From positions 1 to 64,000 of the forward strand of contig NZ_JAKGRW010000026.1 in NCBI RefSeq assembly GCF_021555175.1: a DNA stretch of 64,000 bases, written 5' to 3'. The position numbers were made by a program, and so were the translations under genes. Source of the stretch: Nocardioides alcanivorans. Its GTDB lineage: Bacteria; Actinomycetota; Actinomycetes; Propionibacteriales; Nocardioidaceae. Below, piece after piece: positions 23,618 through 34,182 of the stretch (position 1 is the stretch's first letter; every line of letters starts with the position of its first letter). The notes beneath the pieces were generated by a model, which saw only the letters and a program-made list of their open reading frames with translations, was not told the DNA's origin and made no database searches.

Positions 23618-26051
23618 TGCGGAGCGTGCTGCTCGCGTCGCTACGACGCCACACCCGACGGTACGTCGCCGCGGCCGTCGCCATCGTCATCGGCGTCGCG
23701 TTCATCGTCACCACCAGCGCCCTGTCGTCCGGTGCCCGCAACGGCATGGTCTCGGGCCTCGACGCCCCCTTCCGCAACGCCGACGTGGCGATCTCCGACA
23801 TCGACGGCGCACAGGCCGGCGTCCTCCTGGACCGGGCCGAGGCCGAGGGTGCCGAGGCCACGGTGCTCGGCTGGACCTGGCTGCCGGTCGACCGCAACGG
23901 CGAGCAGATCACCGATGGCGCCGACATCGGGGCCATCGCCGCGGAGCCCGGTCTGCGGTGGCAGGAGCTCACGGCCGGCCGATTTCCGGAGGCCGACGAC
24001 GAGGCCGTCGTCGACACCAACGCCGCCAAGCGCCACCGCGTCAGGATCGACGACGTGCTCACCCTCGGGTCCGGCGCCACCGCACACGACGTGACCGTCG
24101 TCGGCACGGTCGACAGCCCGTCCGCGTTGGTGTGGACCAACATCTACGTCACCGAGCACCAACTGCGCACCTGGCTCGACCAGGCCCACGTCAACAGTGT
24201 CGCCTGGGCCGGTGCGGGCTCGGTCGACGAGCAGATCAGCCATCTCGAAGGCGCTGGACTCGAAGGCGCAAGGATCCAGTCGACCGACGACTTCGTCGAC
24301 GAGCAGCACAACCTCGCCACCAACGGGGTCGACGTGATCGCCATCGTGCTGCTGCTCTTCGCCGCGATCGCCCTGCTCACGTCGGCGATGGTCATCGCCA
24401 ACACCTTCTCGATCCTCTTCGCACAACGCAGTCGTGACTTCGCGCTGCTCCGCTGCGTCGGTGCCACCCGCCGCCAGGTGCTGCGGTCGATCCGCGTCGA
24501 AGCACTCACGCTGGGCGTGGCCGCATCCCTGCTCGGCCTCGTGGCCGGCACCGGCATCGGCTTCGGCCTCATCGAGCTGATCCAGCACGTCGCTCCGTCT
24601 GCCCGGATGGGCGACCCGGAGATCTCGCTGCCCTGGTACGCCGCGGCGTTCACCACTGGCCTGGTGATCGCGGTCGGCGCCGCCTGGTTGCCCACCCGGC
24701 GCGCGGTCCGGGTCAGCCCGTTGGCCGCGCTGCGCCCCGACACCGGCATCGATGCCCGCTCCGCCGCTGGTCGCGTCCAGCTCGGACTCGGCATTGCGTT
24801 CGTCGTCACCGGCGCTGCGGCGTTGGTCGGCGCGGTGGCTGGCAGCAACGTGATGCTCATGGTGCTCGGCGGCGCCGCCTCCTCGGTGGGCGTCGTAGTG
24901 CTCGGGCCCACCATCGTCCCGGCACTCATCCGGGTGCTCGGTCGCCCGATCGGCCGGCTCGCCGGATCGCCCGGACGTCTGGCTGCAGGCAACGCAGTGC
25001 GCAACCCGCGGCGTACGGCGGCCACCACCGCCTCGCTGTTGGTGGGCGTCACGCTGACGACGGCCGTCCTCACCGGTCTTGCCACCGGTCGCAGTTCGTT
25101 GGATCACGAGATGGACGTCGACCACCCGCTCGACGCGGCGATCACCGCCACCGACGGTGAGGCCCTCGCCCCCGAGGTCGCAGCAGCAGTGGCCCGGTTG
25201 AAGGACGTCGAGTTCGTCGTTGCCCTGTCCGGCGTCCGCGCCGAGATCGAGGGTTTCGACAGCGGTCGTCTGGCCGCTCCTGACGCCGCTGCTCGCCGGC
25301 TGCTGCGCTCCGATGTCGACTTCGCCGCACCGAAGGACGACGAGATCCACCTCCCCGCGTCCATGGCGGCAGCAGTCGAGGAGATCCCGGAGCAGGTGAC
25401 CGTGACGGTGGGCGACTCCACCCGCACCCTGCGCCCGGTCGTCGGTGACGACTGGGGCGGCACCGCCCTCGTCTCTCCGGCCACCCTGGCCGCGCTGACC
25501 GACGACCCCGCCCCCAGGAGCTCTGGCTGCGCACCGATCTCGGCGCCGACGCAGACGACCTCGACGGCGACCTGGGCGCGCTGGCCACCGGGGCAGAGTT
25601 GACCAGCGCCCTGCAGAAACGGGCGTGGGTCGACCTGCAGGTCAACGTGCTCACCGCTGCCATCCTGGGCCTGCTCGGCATCGCCATCGTGATCGCGCTG
25701 GTCGGGATCGCCAACACCCTCGGCCTGTCAGTGCTCGAACGGGTCCGCGAGAACGCACTGCTCCGCGCGCTGGGGCTGACCCGTGGTCAGCTCCGGGCGA
25801 CCCTGGCGGTCGAGGCAGTGCTGCTGTCGGTGGTGGCCACCTTGATCGGCACCGCCCTCGGCGTCACGTTTGCCTGGGTGGGCATCCGAACGATGCTGGG
25901 TGACGTGCTCGGGGAGACGTCGATGGACGTCCCCGTCGGGCAGCTCACCCTCGTCGTACTCGTGGCCGCGGTCGCCGGGCTCCTCGCCTGCATGCTCCCC
26001 GCACGCCGGGCCGCGCGGGTCTCACCGGCGGCTGGGCTCTCCCTCGACTGA
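23617..26051 (+). CDS. FtsX-like ABC transporter permease (one-base frameshift near 25513)
   Basis: Permease of about 811 residues with two FtsX domains. One N-terminal membrane segment (YVAAAVAIVIGVAFIVTTSAL) precedes an outer MacB-type domain. Three segments at about 250-370 include SRDFALLRCVGATRRQVLRS, and a second set ends the protein with ERVRENALLRALGLTRGQLR. The frame breaks in the five-C run 25511-25515; one more C joins TDDPAP to QELWLRTDLGAD. With the kinase-regulator pair upstream, a role in exporting or sensing envelope-active compounds such as antimicrobial peptides is plausible. Confidence 0.88.
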
Positions 26052-26056
26052 GCCTG

Positions 26057-26114
26057 CCTGATGTGAGCTGTGGGCTCGAAATCGCTGGCGTGATCGCCCT
26101 CAGCTCACATCAGG
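26057..26114. terminator. Inverted repeat between convergent genes
   Basis: Perfect 14-bp arms (26057-26070, 26101-26114) flank a 30-nt loop and fill the gap between the permease and scoB. A terminator for both is likely; a repeat element is possible. Confidence 0.5.
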
Positions 26115-26119
26115 GCACG

Positions 26120-26746
26120 TCACCGCAGGGTGGGTTCGGTCTTCGCCCTGATCTCGTCCTCGGTGACGCCGGGGGCGAGCTCGACCAGGCGCAATCCGTC
26201 GGCCTCGACGTCGATGACACCGAGATCCGTGATGATCCGCTCGACCACCCGCAGACCGGTGTAGGGCAGCGAGCACTCATCGACGATCTTGTAGCTGCCG
26301 TCGCGTGCCACGTGCTCCATCAGCACGATGACCTTCTTGGCTCCGTGCACCAGGTCCATTGCGCCGCCCATCCCCTTGACCATCTTCCCGGGGATCATCC
26401 AGTTGGCGATGTCGCCGACCGCGGAGACCTGCATGGCGCCCAGGATCGCGGCATCGATCTTGCCGCCGCGGATCATCCCGAACGACGTGGCGGAGTCGAA
26501 GTACGACGCCCCGCGGTTGACGGTGACGGTCTCCTTGCCGGCGTTGATCAGGTCGGGGTCCACCGCGTCCTCGGCCGGGTACGGCCCGACCCCGAGGATG
26601 CCGTTCTCCGACTGCAGCACCAGCTCGACGCCCTCGGGCACGTAGTTGGGCACCAACGTCGGCAGCCCGATGCCGAGGTTGACGTAGTCGCCGTCACTGA
26701 GCTCGCGGGCAGCTCGGGCCGCCATCTGCTCCCGGTTCCAGGCCAT
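26120..26746 (-). CDS. scoB: 3-oxoacid CoA-transferase subunit B
   Basis: Beta subunit of a succinyl-CoA:3-ketoacid (or 3-oxoadipate) CoA-transferase. It carries the catalytic Glu in [11 protein letters not shown], the N-terminal [17 protein letters not shown], and [16 protein letters not shown] in the centre. 208 residues is the normal size. It follows subunit A with one base between the genes. Whether acetoacetate or 3-oxoadipate is used cannot be told from sequence; no other beta-ketoadipate genes are near. It is probably controlled by the divergent IclR regulator. Confidence 0.9.
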   Translation of the reverse strand: MAWNREQMAARAARELSDGDYVNLGIGLPTLVPNYVPEGVELVLQSENGILGVGPYPAEDAVDPDLINAGKETVTVNRGASYFDSATSFGMIRGGKIDAAILGAMQVSAVGDIANWMIPGKMVKGMGGAMDLVHGAKKVIVLMEHVARDGSYKIVDECSLPYTGLRVVERIITDLGVIDVEADGLRLVELAPGVTEDEIRAKTEPTLR

Positions 26747-26747
26747 C

Positions 26748-27533
26748 TCAGTTGCCTCCCTGCTCCGTGGTGCGTACGGTCCGTTTCTCGATCCGCTTGT
26801 CCGCGGCCTGCTCCGGCGTCAGCGCCACGACGCGGTGCACGTAGACGCCCGGTGTGTGCACGCTGTTGGGATCGAGATCACCGGGCTCGACGAGCTCCTC
26901 GACCTCCGCGAGGGTGATCCGACCGGCCATGGCCGCGAGCGGGTTGAAGTTGCGCGCCGAGTCCCGGAAGACGAGGTTGCCGTGCCGGTCTCCGCGCCAG
27001 GCGCGGACCAGCGCGAAGTCGGCCACGATCGCGTGCTCCAGCACGAACTCGCGCGGCCCCTTGTCGGTCTCGAAGGTACGCACGTCCTTGGCCGGTGACG
27101 ACACGGTCACGTTGCCCGCGTCGTCGTACTTCCAAGGCAGCCCGCCCTCGGCGACCTGGGTGCCCACGCCGGTGGCGGTGAAGAAGGCCGGGATCCCCGA
27201 GCCACCGGCACGCAGCCGCTCGGCCAGGGTGCCCTGGGGAGTCAGCTCGACCTCGAGCTCACCGGAGAGATACTGCCGGGCGAACTCCTTGTTCTCACCC
27301 ACGTAGGACGAGACCATCCGCCGCAGCCGATGCTCACCGAGCAACCGACCCAGCCCCCAGTCGTCGACGCCGCAGTTGTTGGACACCGCTTCGAGGTCCG
27401 TGGTGCCTTGGGCGAGCACCGCCTCGATCAGCACCGACGGGATGCCACACAGCCCGAAACCACCGACCGCGAGTGTCGCCCCGTCAGGAATGTCGGACAC
27501 CGCTTCCGCGGCCGACGCCACCACCTTGTCCAT
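26748..27533 (-). CDS. scoA: 3-oxoacid CoA-transferase subunit A
   Basis: Alpha subunit: [20 protein letters not shown] near the N-terminus, the [13 protein letters not shown] motif, and [18 protein letters not shown] with the oxyanion loop. 261 residues. The ATG at 27533 is preceded by AAGGAG at about 6 nt. It is divergent from the IclR-type regulator across 146 bp holding the small palindrome CACTGAGTG (27581-27589), a possible operator. The pair would let the cell use ketoacids from fatty, aromatic or sterol degradation. Confidence 0.9.
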   Translation of the reverse strand: MDKVVASAAEAVSDIPDGATLAVGGFGLCGIPSVLIEAVLAQGTTDLEAVSNNCGVDDWGLGRLLGEHRLRRMVSSYVGENKEFARQYLSGELEVELTPQGTLAERLRAGGSGIPAFFTATGVGTQVAEGGLPWKYDDAGNVTVSSPAKDVRTFETDKGPREFVLEHAIVADFALVRAWRGDRHGNLVFRDSARNFNPLAAMAGRITLAEVEELVEPGDLDPNSVHTPGVYVHRVVALTPEQAADKRIEKRTVRTTEQGGN

Positions 27534-27679
27534 GTCTGGCTCCTTCGTCGAAGTCGTTGCCCTCCATTCAAGGAAGCGGTCACTGAGTGGTCAACACCTT
27601 GGCCCCGAGTCGCTCGACCAGTGAGGATCAGGACTCCAGGACGTCCGCTCAGTGAACGCGTCGTGGCACACTGCCCACC

Positions 27680-28452
27680 ATGGATGCCGCCAACACCGTC
27701 ATCGGGCGGGCCAGCGCGCTGCTGCGTGCGCTCGCCCAGCACGAACCGCAAGGCCTCTCGACCACGACCGCAGCCACGGTGGTCGCTCTCGCTCGTCCGA
27801 CCGTCCACCGTCTGCTCACCGCACTGCAGGCGGAGGGCCTCAGTGATCGCGACCGCGGCACCGGCCAGTGGCACTTGGGCCCGGAGGCCTACCTGCTCGG
27901 CCAGGCCGCGAGCAGCCGACACGACGAGACCGAGGCCGCGCGGCCCGTCGTGCGCAGACTCGCCCGGGAGACCGGGGAGAGTGCGTTCTTCTCCGCGCTT
28001 CGTGGCGAGGAGACCGTGTGCTTGATCCGCGAGGACGGCGACTTCCCGATCCGCTCCCACGTGCTGCACGAGGGCATCCGCTTCCCGCTCGGCGTCGCCA
28101 GCGCAGGCATGGCCCTGCTGGCCTTTCTCGACAACCGCTCCCGTTCGCTCTACCTCGACCGCGTCGATCTCTCCGCAGCGTACGGCGACCACTACGGCCC
28201 GGCGTCCCTGCGCAGGCAGGTCGCCGAGACCCGCAGGCGGGGCTTCTCCGTCAATCCGGGCCTGATCGTGGAGGGCAGCTGGGGGCTCGGGGCGGCCGTG
28301 TTCGACGGTTCCGACACCCCCGTTGGGCGCTGAGCCTGACCGGGATCGAGCAGCGAATCGGCCCGCCCAAGCAGCAACAACTGGGCGAACTCCTGCTCCG
28401 GGAGGCGCACGCGCTCTCGATTCGGATCCGCGACGGTCGAACCGGCCAGTAG
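27680..28452 (+). CDS. IclR-family transcriptional regulator (one-base frameshift near 28324)
   Basis: Winged helix (residues 1-65): GRASALLRALAQHEPQGLST followed by ARPTVHRLLTALQAEGLSDR. The effector domain has ESAFFSALRGEETVCLIRED, FPLGVASAGMALLAFL and RRRGFSVNPGLIVEGSWGLGA. The frame breaks near 28322-28326; one added base changes the premature stop into PVWALSLTGIEQRIG, the expected IclR C-terminus, ending at 28452. It is divergent from scoAB and probably their regulator. About 257 residues after repair. Confidence 0.88.
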
Positions 28453-28455
28453 GCT
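28450..28455 (+). promoter_or_regulatory. -10 box TAGGCT overlapping the iclR stop, leaderless start
   Basis: TAGGCT begins with the TAG stop of the upstream gene and is followed by 8 nt and the GTG at 28464. Confidence 0.5.
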
Positions 28456-28463
28456 CCCGTTTC

Positions 28464-29485
28464 GTGAGCACTTCGACGAGCGATTGGCCCGGCGTCGAGT
28501 TGCACGTGGTGACCGGCAAGGGCGGCACCGGCAAGTCGACCGTGGCCGCAGCCCTGGCCCTTGCCCTCGCCAGCCGCGGCCGCAACGTGTTGCTGTGCGA
28601 GGTCGAGGGGCGTCAAGGCATCGCCCAGATGTTCGACGTGCCCCCGCTTCCCTACGAGGAGCGCAGGATCGCCACCGGCCTGCCTGGGCCGAAGGGTCGT
28701 GCAGGCACCGTCTTCGCACTCCACATCGATGCCGAGTCAGCGCTGCTCGAGTACCTCGCCATGTATTACAAGCTCGGCCGCGCCGGCAAGGCACTCGACC
28801 GCTTCGGCGTGATCGACTTCGCCACCACGATCGCTCCCGGCGTGCGCGACGTCCTGCTCACGGGCAAGGTCTACGAAGCCGCGAAGCCGGGCCGCAAGCG
28901 TGGCACCTCCAGCAAGGCGGGGGCGGCGTACGACGCCATCGTGCTCGACGCCCCGCCGACCGGGCGGATCGCCCAGTTCCTCAACGTCAACCGGGAGCTC
29001 GCCGGGTTGGCGAAGGTCGGCCCGATCAAGGCCCAGGCCGACACCGTCATGACCCTCTTCCGCTCCGAGCGCACCCGCGTGCACCTGGTCACCGTGCTCG
29101 AGGAGATGCCGGTGCAGGAGACGGCGGACGGCATCGCGGAGTTGCACGACAACGGCCTTCCGGTGGGTGGGGTCGTGGTCAATCTGGTGCGCCCACGCGA
29201 TCTCGACGACGACCAGCTCGTCCGAATCCGCAAGGGGAGGTCGAAGCCCCCGAGATCGCCGAGACCCTGGCGAGGGCCGGCATCGAGCCGGTTCCCGCAC
29301 TCGTCGACGCGCTGCTCGCCGAGGCCGCCGATCACGCGGAGCGTCGTGCTCTCGAGGACTCCCAGCGAGCACTCGTGGCGGGGCTCGGCGTACCCACCTA
29401 CGAGCTGCCGCGGATCGCCTCCGGTGTGGACCTGACCGCCCTCTACGAGTTGGCGGCCGAGTTGAAGGAGCAGGGACTGGCATGA
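28464..29485 (+). CDS. ArsA-like (anion-transporting type) ATPase, first of a pair (frameshift near 29236)
   Basis: Deviant Walker A protein: [20 protein letters not shown] near residue 15, switch Asp in VLDAPPTGR, and nucleotide contacts in [10 protein letters not shown]. The frame breaks in the G-run 29234-29237; one more G joins VRIRKG to [15 protein letters not shown]. About 340 residues after repair. Gene order ArsA-ArsA-whiB4(-)-ponA2 equals mycobacterial Rv3679-Rv3682, where the pair forms a complex. No arsenic gene is near, so an arsenite role is unlikely; a tail-anchored-protein or redox-linked role is more plausible. ATGA overlap with the second gene. Confidence 0.88.
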
Positions 29486-30661
29486 GCAAGACCGCCCACC
29501 CCCGCGTCGGGCCTCTGGCCGCGGGCTCCCCGCCCCGCTTGGCCTCGACGTCGACCGGATGCTCGATGACCCGGCCACCCAGATCATCGTCTGCTGCGGG
29601 TCCGGCGGCGTCGGGAAGACCACGACGTCGGCAGCGCTCGCGCTACGAGCTGCCGAGCGTGGCCGCAAGGTCGTGGTGCTCACCATCGACCCGGCCCGTC
29701 GCCTCGCCCAGTCGATGGGCATCGAAGCGCTCGACAACACCCCGCGCCCGGTCCCGGGGGTGGAGGGCACCGGCTCCCTCGACGCGATGATGCTCGACAT
29801 GAAGAGCACCTTCGACGAGGTGGTGCTCAGCCAGGCCACGCCCGAGAAGGCCCGCCAGATCCTCGAGAACCCCTTCTACGTCGCGCTCTCGACCTCGTTC
29901 GCCGGCACGCAGGAATACATGGCGATGGAGAAGCTCGGGCAGCTGCACGCCTCCGCACTCGAGTCCGGACAGTGGGACCTCATCGTCGTCGACACCCCAC
30001 CGTCGCGCTCCGCGCTCGACTTCCTCGACGCGCCGGAGCGGCTCTCCAGCTTCCTCGATGGTCGCTTCATCCGCCTGTTGCTGACCCCGGCTCGTGGTCC
30101 CGCGAAGCTGATGTCGGTCGGCTTCGGCATGATGACCGCCGCGCTCACCAAGATCCTCGGAGCGAGCGTGCTGCAGGACCTGCAGACCTTCGTCGCCGCC
30201 TTCGACACCCTCTTCGGCGGGTTCCGGGCACGTGCCACGGCCACCTACCAGTTGTTGCAGGCCGAAGGTACGTCGTTCCTCGTCATCGCGGCCCCTGAGC
30301 CGGATGCGCTGCGCGAGGCGGCCTACTTCGTGGAGCGGCTCGGCGAGGAGCAGATGCCGTTGGCGGGCCTGGTGGTCAACCGCGCCAGCAGCCAACCGGG
30401 GGCCGACTGAGCGCCGAAGCGTCCCTGGCCGCGGCCGAGCGCCTCGACATCTCCGAGGACACGTTGACCGCAGGACTGCTGCGCCTGCACGCCGACAAGC
30501 TGCGGATCGTGGCCCGCGAGGGCCGGTTGCGAGCCGGCTTCGCAACCTCACACCCGTCGGTCGCGACCTCGGTGGTGCCGGCACTGGCCGGCGACGTGCA
30601 CGACCTCGACGGGTTGCGGACCATCGGCGAGTTGCTGGCCGATGCCGAGCAGAGCCACTGA
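29482..30661 (+). CDS. ArsA-like ATPase, second of a pair (two frameshifts, near 29530 and 30400)
   Basis: [20 protein letters not shown] is the deviant P-loop with the Lys before the [21 protein letters not shown] and [20 protein letters not shown] follow, the latter with the switch Asp. The N-terminus [17 protein letters not shown] lies in another frame; a missing C near 29528-29531 joins it to [15 protein letters not shown] missing G in 30398-30402 removes a false stop and adds the C-terminal [15 protein letters not shown] to DAEQSH. About 393 residues after repair. Coupled to its partner by ATGA, so the two probably act as a heteromer. Confidence 0.88.
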
Positions 30662-30667
30662 GCCAGG

Positions 30668-30946
30668 TCAGATGGCGAGCTTCTGGCTGGCCTTCGCCTG
30701 CTGGAGCACCGAACGCCACGAGCTCACGCTGCGACGACGCAGGAGGGCCCGGCGCTCACGCTCGGTCATGCCGCCCCACACGCCCCACTCGATCTGGTTG
30801 TCGAGCGCTTCGGCAAGGCACTCGGTGCGCACCGGACAACCCGCGCACACCAGCTTGGCCTTGTTCTGCTCCGCGCCACGGACGAAGAGCTCGTCCGGCT
30901 GCGCACCGCGGCAGGCTGCAGATGCAGCCCAGTCCTCAACCCACAT
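30668..30946 (-). CDS. whiB4: WhiB-family iron-sulfur regulator, WhiB4 type, 92 aa
   Basis: [4Fe-4S] redox-sensing DNA-binding protein. The four cysteines are in AACRGAQ, VCAGCPVRTEC; then the turn EWGVWGGMTERERRALLRRR leads to the basic DNA-binding tail. The DELFVRGAEQNKAK stretch and the position between the ArsA pair and ponA2 point to the WhiB4 subgroup. I chose the ATG at 30946 (MWVEDWAAS); a TTG 60 nt upstream would add residues not typical of the family. In mycobacteria WhiB4 governs the oxidative-stress response and beta-lactam tolerance, which fits its PBP neighbour. Confidence 0.9.
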   Translation of the reverse strand: MWVEDWAASAACRGAQPDELFVRGAEQNKAKLVCAGCPVRTECLAEALDNQIEWGVWGGMTERERRALLRRRSVSSWRSVLQQAKASQKLAI

Positions 30947-31069
30947 GATGCCCCCACATCCATGGGACTGGTCGAGCTCCGCTGTGAGCTCCCCGCCATA
31001 AGCCAATCCCCGAGACTGACAGTAGGCGCGAAGCCGGTGGGGCGTAAGACTCAGTTCGGCCAGACCATG

Positions 31070-31085
31070 TAGTCATTTGTGACTA
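31070..31085. promoter_or_regulatory. Palindrome in the whiB4/ponA2 divergent region
   Basis: TAGTCATTTGTGACTA has perfect 6-bp arms around TTTG and lies midway between the divergent genes; a regulator-binding site is possible. Confidence 0.4.
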
Positions 31086-31182
31086 GCAAAGAGGGCCCTG
31101 CGGCGGCGCGCGACCAGCCCGTCAGGGCCATGGCCCGGGACCCTCCACGCGCGCGGAATGGGGTCGCCTCTCGCCCCACCCG

Positions 31183-31188
31183 TACCCT
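31183..31188 (+). promoter_or_regulatory. -10 box TACCCT of ponA2, leaderless start
   Basis: TACCCT, then 7 nt, then the ATG at 31196. Confidence 0.5.
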
Positions 31189-31195
31189 AGACGTC

Positions 31196-33559
31196 ATGTC
31201 CGCTCGCGAAAAGCGTCCCGGGTCCGGCTCGGTCCTCGGCGCCCTCGGTTCGATGCTCCTCGTCTCCGTCGTGCTCGGCGTCCTCGTCGCAGGCCTCGCC
31301 ATTCCGTTCGCCGGGATGGCGGGAATCGCCGCCCGCAACGCCTCGGACTCACTCGACGACCTCCCCGAGGACCTCGACATGCAGGAGCTGCCGCAGCGCA
31401 CCCGCATCCTGGCGGCCGACGACACCCCCATCGCGACGATCTATGACGAGAACCGTGTCAACGTGCCGCTGCGCCAGGTCTCCAAGATCATGCGCAAGGC
31501 CATCCTGGCGATCGAGGACTACCGCTTCTACGAGCATGGCGCCCTCGACGTGAAGGGCACGCTGCGAGCGTTCATCACCAACCAGGCCACCGGGGAGACC
31601 CGCCAAGGTGGCTCCTCCATCACCCAACAGATGGTGAAGCTGACGTTGGTGCAGCAGGCGGGCTCCGACAAGGAGGCCCGGGCCGAGGCGACCGAGGAGA
31701 CCTTCGCCCGGAAGCTGCGCGAGCTCCGCTACGCCATCGCGTTCGAGGAGAAGCACTCCAAGGACTGGATCTTCGAGCGCTACCTCAACATCGCCTACTT
31801 CGGCGACGGCGTCTACGGCATCCAGGCCGCTGCTCGTCACTACTTCAGCGTCGACGCCCGCAAGCTCAACGTGCGTCAGGCCGCCACGCTGGCCGGTCTC
31901 GTGAAGAACCCTGTCGGTTACGACCCGACCGTCTACCCCGACCGGGCCCTGACCCGGCGCAACATCGTCCTCGACCGCATGGCCGAGCTCAACGTGATCC
32001 GCGACGAGAAGGCCGACAAGATCAAGGCCAAGCCGCTCGGACTGAAGATCACTGAGAGCCGCGACGGCTGCTACTCCTCGGTCGCCGCCTTCTTCTGCGA
32101 CTACGTGCTCAACTACCTCAAGAGGGACCCGGCCCTGGGGGCCACCGTCGAGGAGCGGGAGCGCCTGCTCGAGTCCGGCGGCCTGACCATCAAGACCACG
32201 CTCGACCCCCGCTTCCAGGAAGCCGCCCAGGACTCGGTCTCCAACCACGTCTACGCCCAGGACGAGGCCGTCGGCGCCCTCGCTCTGGTGGAGCCCCGCA
32301 CGGGTGCGGTCAAGGCCTTGGCACAGTCGCGCCCCATGGGCAGCAAGAAGGCCCAGGGCGAGACCTACATCAACTACACCGTGCCCAAGGAGTCGGGCGG
32401 CGCACGGGGCTTCCAGGCCGGCTCGACCTTCAAGGCCTTCGTGCTCGCGCAGGCGATCAAGGACGGTGTACCGCTCTCGAAGACGATCGACTCGCCCTCA
32501 CCGAAGACGTTCCAGGAACGCGACTACGAGACCTGCGGTGGCGACCCCTACGGCTACGGCTCCTTCCCGGTCCGGAACTCGACGACCTCCGGCCCGAAGA
32601 ACATGTACACCGGCACCCGGGAGTCGGTGAACACCTTCTTCCTCGCCCTGGAGCAGGAGACCGGGATCTGCGAGCCCTACAAGCTCGCGAAGCGGATGGG
32701 CGTCAACCTGACCAACCCGACCGGGAACGAGGAGTCGGGTTCGGCGGAGCGGGTGCCGATGTTCGTCCTCGGCGTCACCGACACCACACCGCTGGAGATG
32801 GCCGAGGCCTACGCGACGTTCGCCGGCCGCGGCCTGCACTGCGACTCGCGCCCCGTCGCGAGCATCAGCGACGCCAACGGCACGGTCGTCAAGAAGTATC
32901 CGGCCACCTGCACCCAGGTGCTGCCGAGCGCCGTTGCCGACGCGGTCAACGACATCCTCGCCGGTGTGCAGCAGCCCGGTGGCTTCGGCTACCAGAACGG
33001 CATCAACACGATCCAGCCCTCGGCCGGCAAGACCGGAACGACGAGCAGCCAGAAGTCGGTGTGGTTCGTCGGCTACACCCCCAACCTGGCCGGTGCGTCG
33101 ATGATCGCGGGCGCCAACTCCGAAGGCTCGCCCTCCACGCTCGTGGGCAAGACGATCGGTGGCCGCTACATCGGTTCCGCCTCCGGTTCCGGAACCGCCG
33201 GCCCGATGTGGGGTGACACCTTCAAGGCCGTCGAGCAGTGGCTCGACGACGAGCAGTTCGTGCCACCGTCGGCCGATGAGATCGTCGGCGTCCTCATCCA
33301 GGTCCCGAGCGTGGCCGGCATGAGCGTCAGCGAGGCGACCCGGGTGCTGGAGAACGCCAATTTCAAGGTCGCCAATGCCGGCTACGTCGACTCCGGCTAC
33401 TCCCGTGGCACCGTCGCCTACACCTCTCCCGGTGGCGGCGCCTCCAGTTCCAGCGGCGACACCATCACCCTCTACGTCTCCGACGGCACTCCCAAGGTGG
33501 AGAAGAAGCCCAAGAAGAAGAACAAGAAGGGCAACCGCGGCCGGAACCGAGGCCGCTGA
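31196..33559 (+). CDS. Class A penicillin-binding protein with PASTA domain (PonA2 type), 787 aa
   Basis: Bifunctional peptidoglycan glycosyltransferase/transpeptidase. One membrane anchor (about 13-37) precedes the GT51 domain with catalytic Glu107 in AIEDYRFYEHGALD and GGSSITQQMVKL. The transpeptidase domain has Ser410 in GSTFK, SVN, and KTGTT at Lys612. A single PASTA domain (about 702-765) and a Lys-rich tail (KVEKKPKKKNKKG) end the protein. The ATG at 31196 follows a leaderless -10 box; longer in-frame starts lack homology. Divergent from whiB4, as in mycobacteria, where PonA2 supports survival in stationary phase and stress. Confidence 0.94.
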   Translation: MSAREKRPGSGSVLGALGSMLLVSVVLGVLVAGLAIPFAGMAGIAARNASDSLDDLPEDLDMQELPQRTRILAADDTPIATIYDENRVNVPLRQVSKIMRKAILAIEDYRFYEHGALDVKGTLRAFITNQATGETRQGGSSITQQMVKLTLVQQAGSDKEARAEATEETFARKLRELRYAIAFEEKHSKDWIFERYLNIAYFGDGVYGIQAAARHYFSVDARKLNVRQAATLAGLVKNPVGYDPTVYPDRALTRRNIVLDRMAELNVIRDEKADKIKAKPLGLKITESRDGCYSSVAAFFCDYVLNYLKRDPALGATVEERERLLESGGLTIKTTLDPRFQEAAQDSVSNHVYAQDEAVGALALVEPRTGAVKALAQSRPMGSKKAQGETYINYTVPKESGGARGFQAGSTFKAFVLAQAIKDGVPLSKTIDSPSPKTFQERDYETCGGDPYGYGSFPVRNSTTSGPKNMYTGTRESVNTFFLALEQETGICEPYKLAKRMGVNLTNPTGNEESGSAERVPMFVLGVTDTTPLEMAEAYATFAGRGLHCDSRPVASISDANGTVVKKYPATCTQVLPSAVADAVNDILAGVQQPGGFGYQNGINTIQPSAGKTGTTSSQKSVWFVGYTPNLAGASMIAGANSEGSPSTLVGKTIGGRYIGSASGSGTAGPMWGDTFKAVEQWLDDEQFVPPSADEIVGVLIQVPSVAGMSVSEATRVLENANFKVANAGYVDSGYSRGTVAYTSPGGGASSSSGDTITLYVSDGTPKVEKKPKKKNKKGNRGRNRGR

Positions 33560-33585
33560 CCCCACCCGCCCCGTGCGCCCCACGA

Positions 33586-33605
33586 TTCCCCGCCCGGGCG
33601 GGGAA
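33586..33605. terminator. Perfect 20-bp palindrome after ponA2
   Basis: TTCCCCGCCCGGGCGGGGAA forms an 8-bp stem with a CCGG loop 26 nt after the stop codon. Confidence 0.65.
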
Positions 33606-33697
33606 CTTGTCGCCTGGTGTGCGTAGCAACAGCATCAAACAGCTGAACTTGCGCACCCAGTGTGACCCTTGGGGCGGCAGCGAGGTGGAGGCCGGGA

Positions 33698-34156
33698 TCA
33701 GGCGAGCTGGCGACGTACCTCGGCAGCGACCGCGGAACCGTCGGCGCGACCCTTGACCTGGGGTTGGACGACGCCCATCACCTTGCCCATCGCCTTCATG
33801 CCCTCGCCCGCAGCGCCGGTGCTCTCGATGGCGGCTGTGACGATGTCGGCCACCTCCTGCTCGGAGAGCTGCTGGGGCAGGTAGTCGGTGATCACGACGA
33901 GCTCGGCACGCTCTTGCTCCGCCGACTCCGGCCGGCCACCCTCATCGAAGGCGGTGGCCGCCTCGCGGCGCTTCTTCGCCTCGGTCGCGAGGATCGTGAG
34001 CACCTCGTCGTCGCTGAGCTCACGCTGCTCCTTGCCGGCAACCTCCGCGTTGGTCACGGCGGTGAGCACCATGCGCAACGTCGAGGAGCGGATCGCGTCA
34101 CGCGCCTTCATGGCGGTGGTGAGGTCAGTGCGAAGTCGGTCCTTGAGGATGCTCAT
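33698..34156 (-). CDS. GatB/YqeY-domain protein, 152 aa
   Basis: YqeY family: MSILKDRLRTDLTTAMKARD, then RSSTLRMVLTAVTNAEV, IDYLPQQLSEQEV-like TDYLPQQLSEQEVADIV and a C-terminal MGKVMGVVQPQVKGRADGS. This is the tRNA-binding helical domain that also ends GatB; the free protein's role is not established. The ATG at 34156 starts the conserved part. It is divergent from the metallophosphoesterase across 26 bp and convergent with ponA2. Confidence 0.92.
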   Translation of the reverse strand: MSILKDRLRTDLTTAMKARDAIRSSTLRMVLTAVTNAEVAGKEQRELSDDEVLTILATEAKKRREAATAFDEGGRPESAEQERAELVVITDYLPQQLSEQEVADIVTAAIESTGAAGEGMKAMGKVMGVVQPQVKGRADGSAVAAEVRRQLA

Positions 34157-34182
34157 ACCCCCCATTGTGGCAGCCTTGGCCC

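Noticed and set aside
27534..27679. A defined IclR operator between scoA and iclR
   Set aside because: Only the 9-bp CACTGAGTG and a distant CTCAGTG were seen; too weak to list as a site.
28464..30661. Arsenic-resistance operon
   Set aside because: ArsA-like ATPases are present but there is no arsB, acr3, arsC or arsR; gene order matches the mycobacterial pair of other function.
30947..31006. TTG start extending WhiB4 by 20 residues
   Set aside because: A rare start codon and no ribosome site; the ATG at 30946 gives a normal WhiB N-terminus.
31079..31195. An upstream start for ponA2 adding 39 residues
   Set aside because: The extra residues are Arg/Pro-rich without similarity and would place the start upstream of the TACCCT box and palindrome.
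33606..33660. Inverted repeat around GTGTGCG and CGCACCC
   Set aside because: Arms pair only with a bulge and over few bases; the clear terminator is the palindrome just before it.
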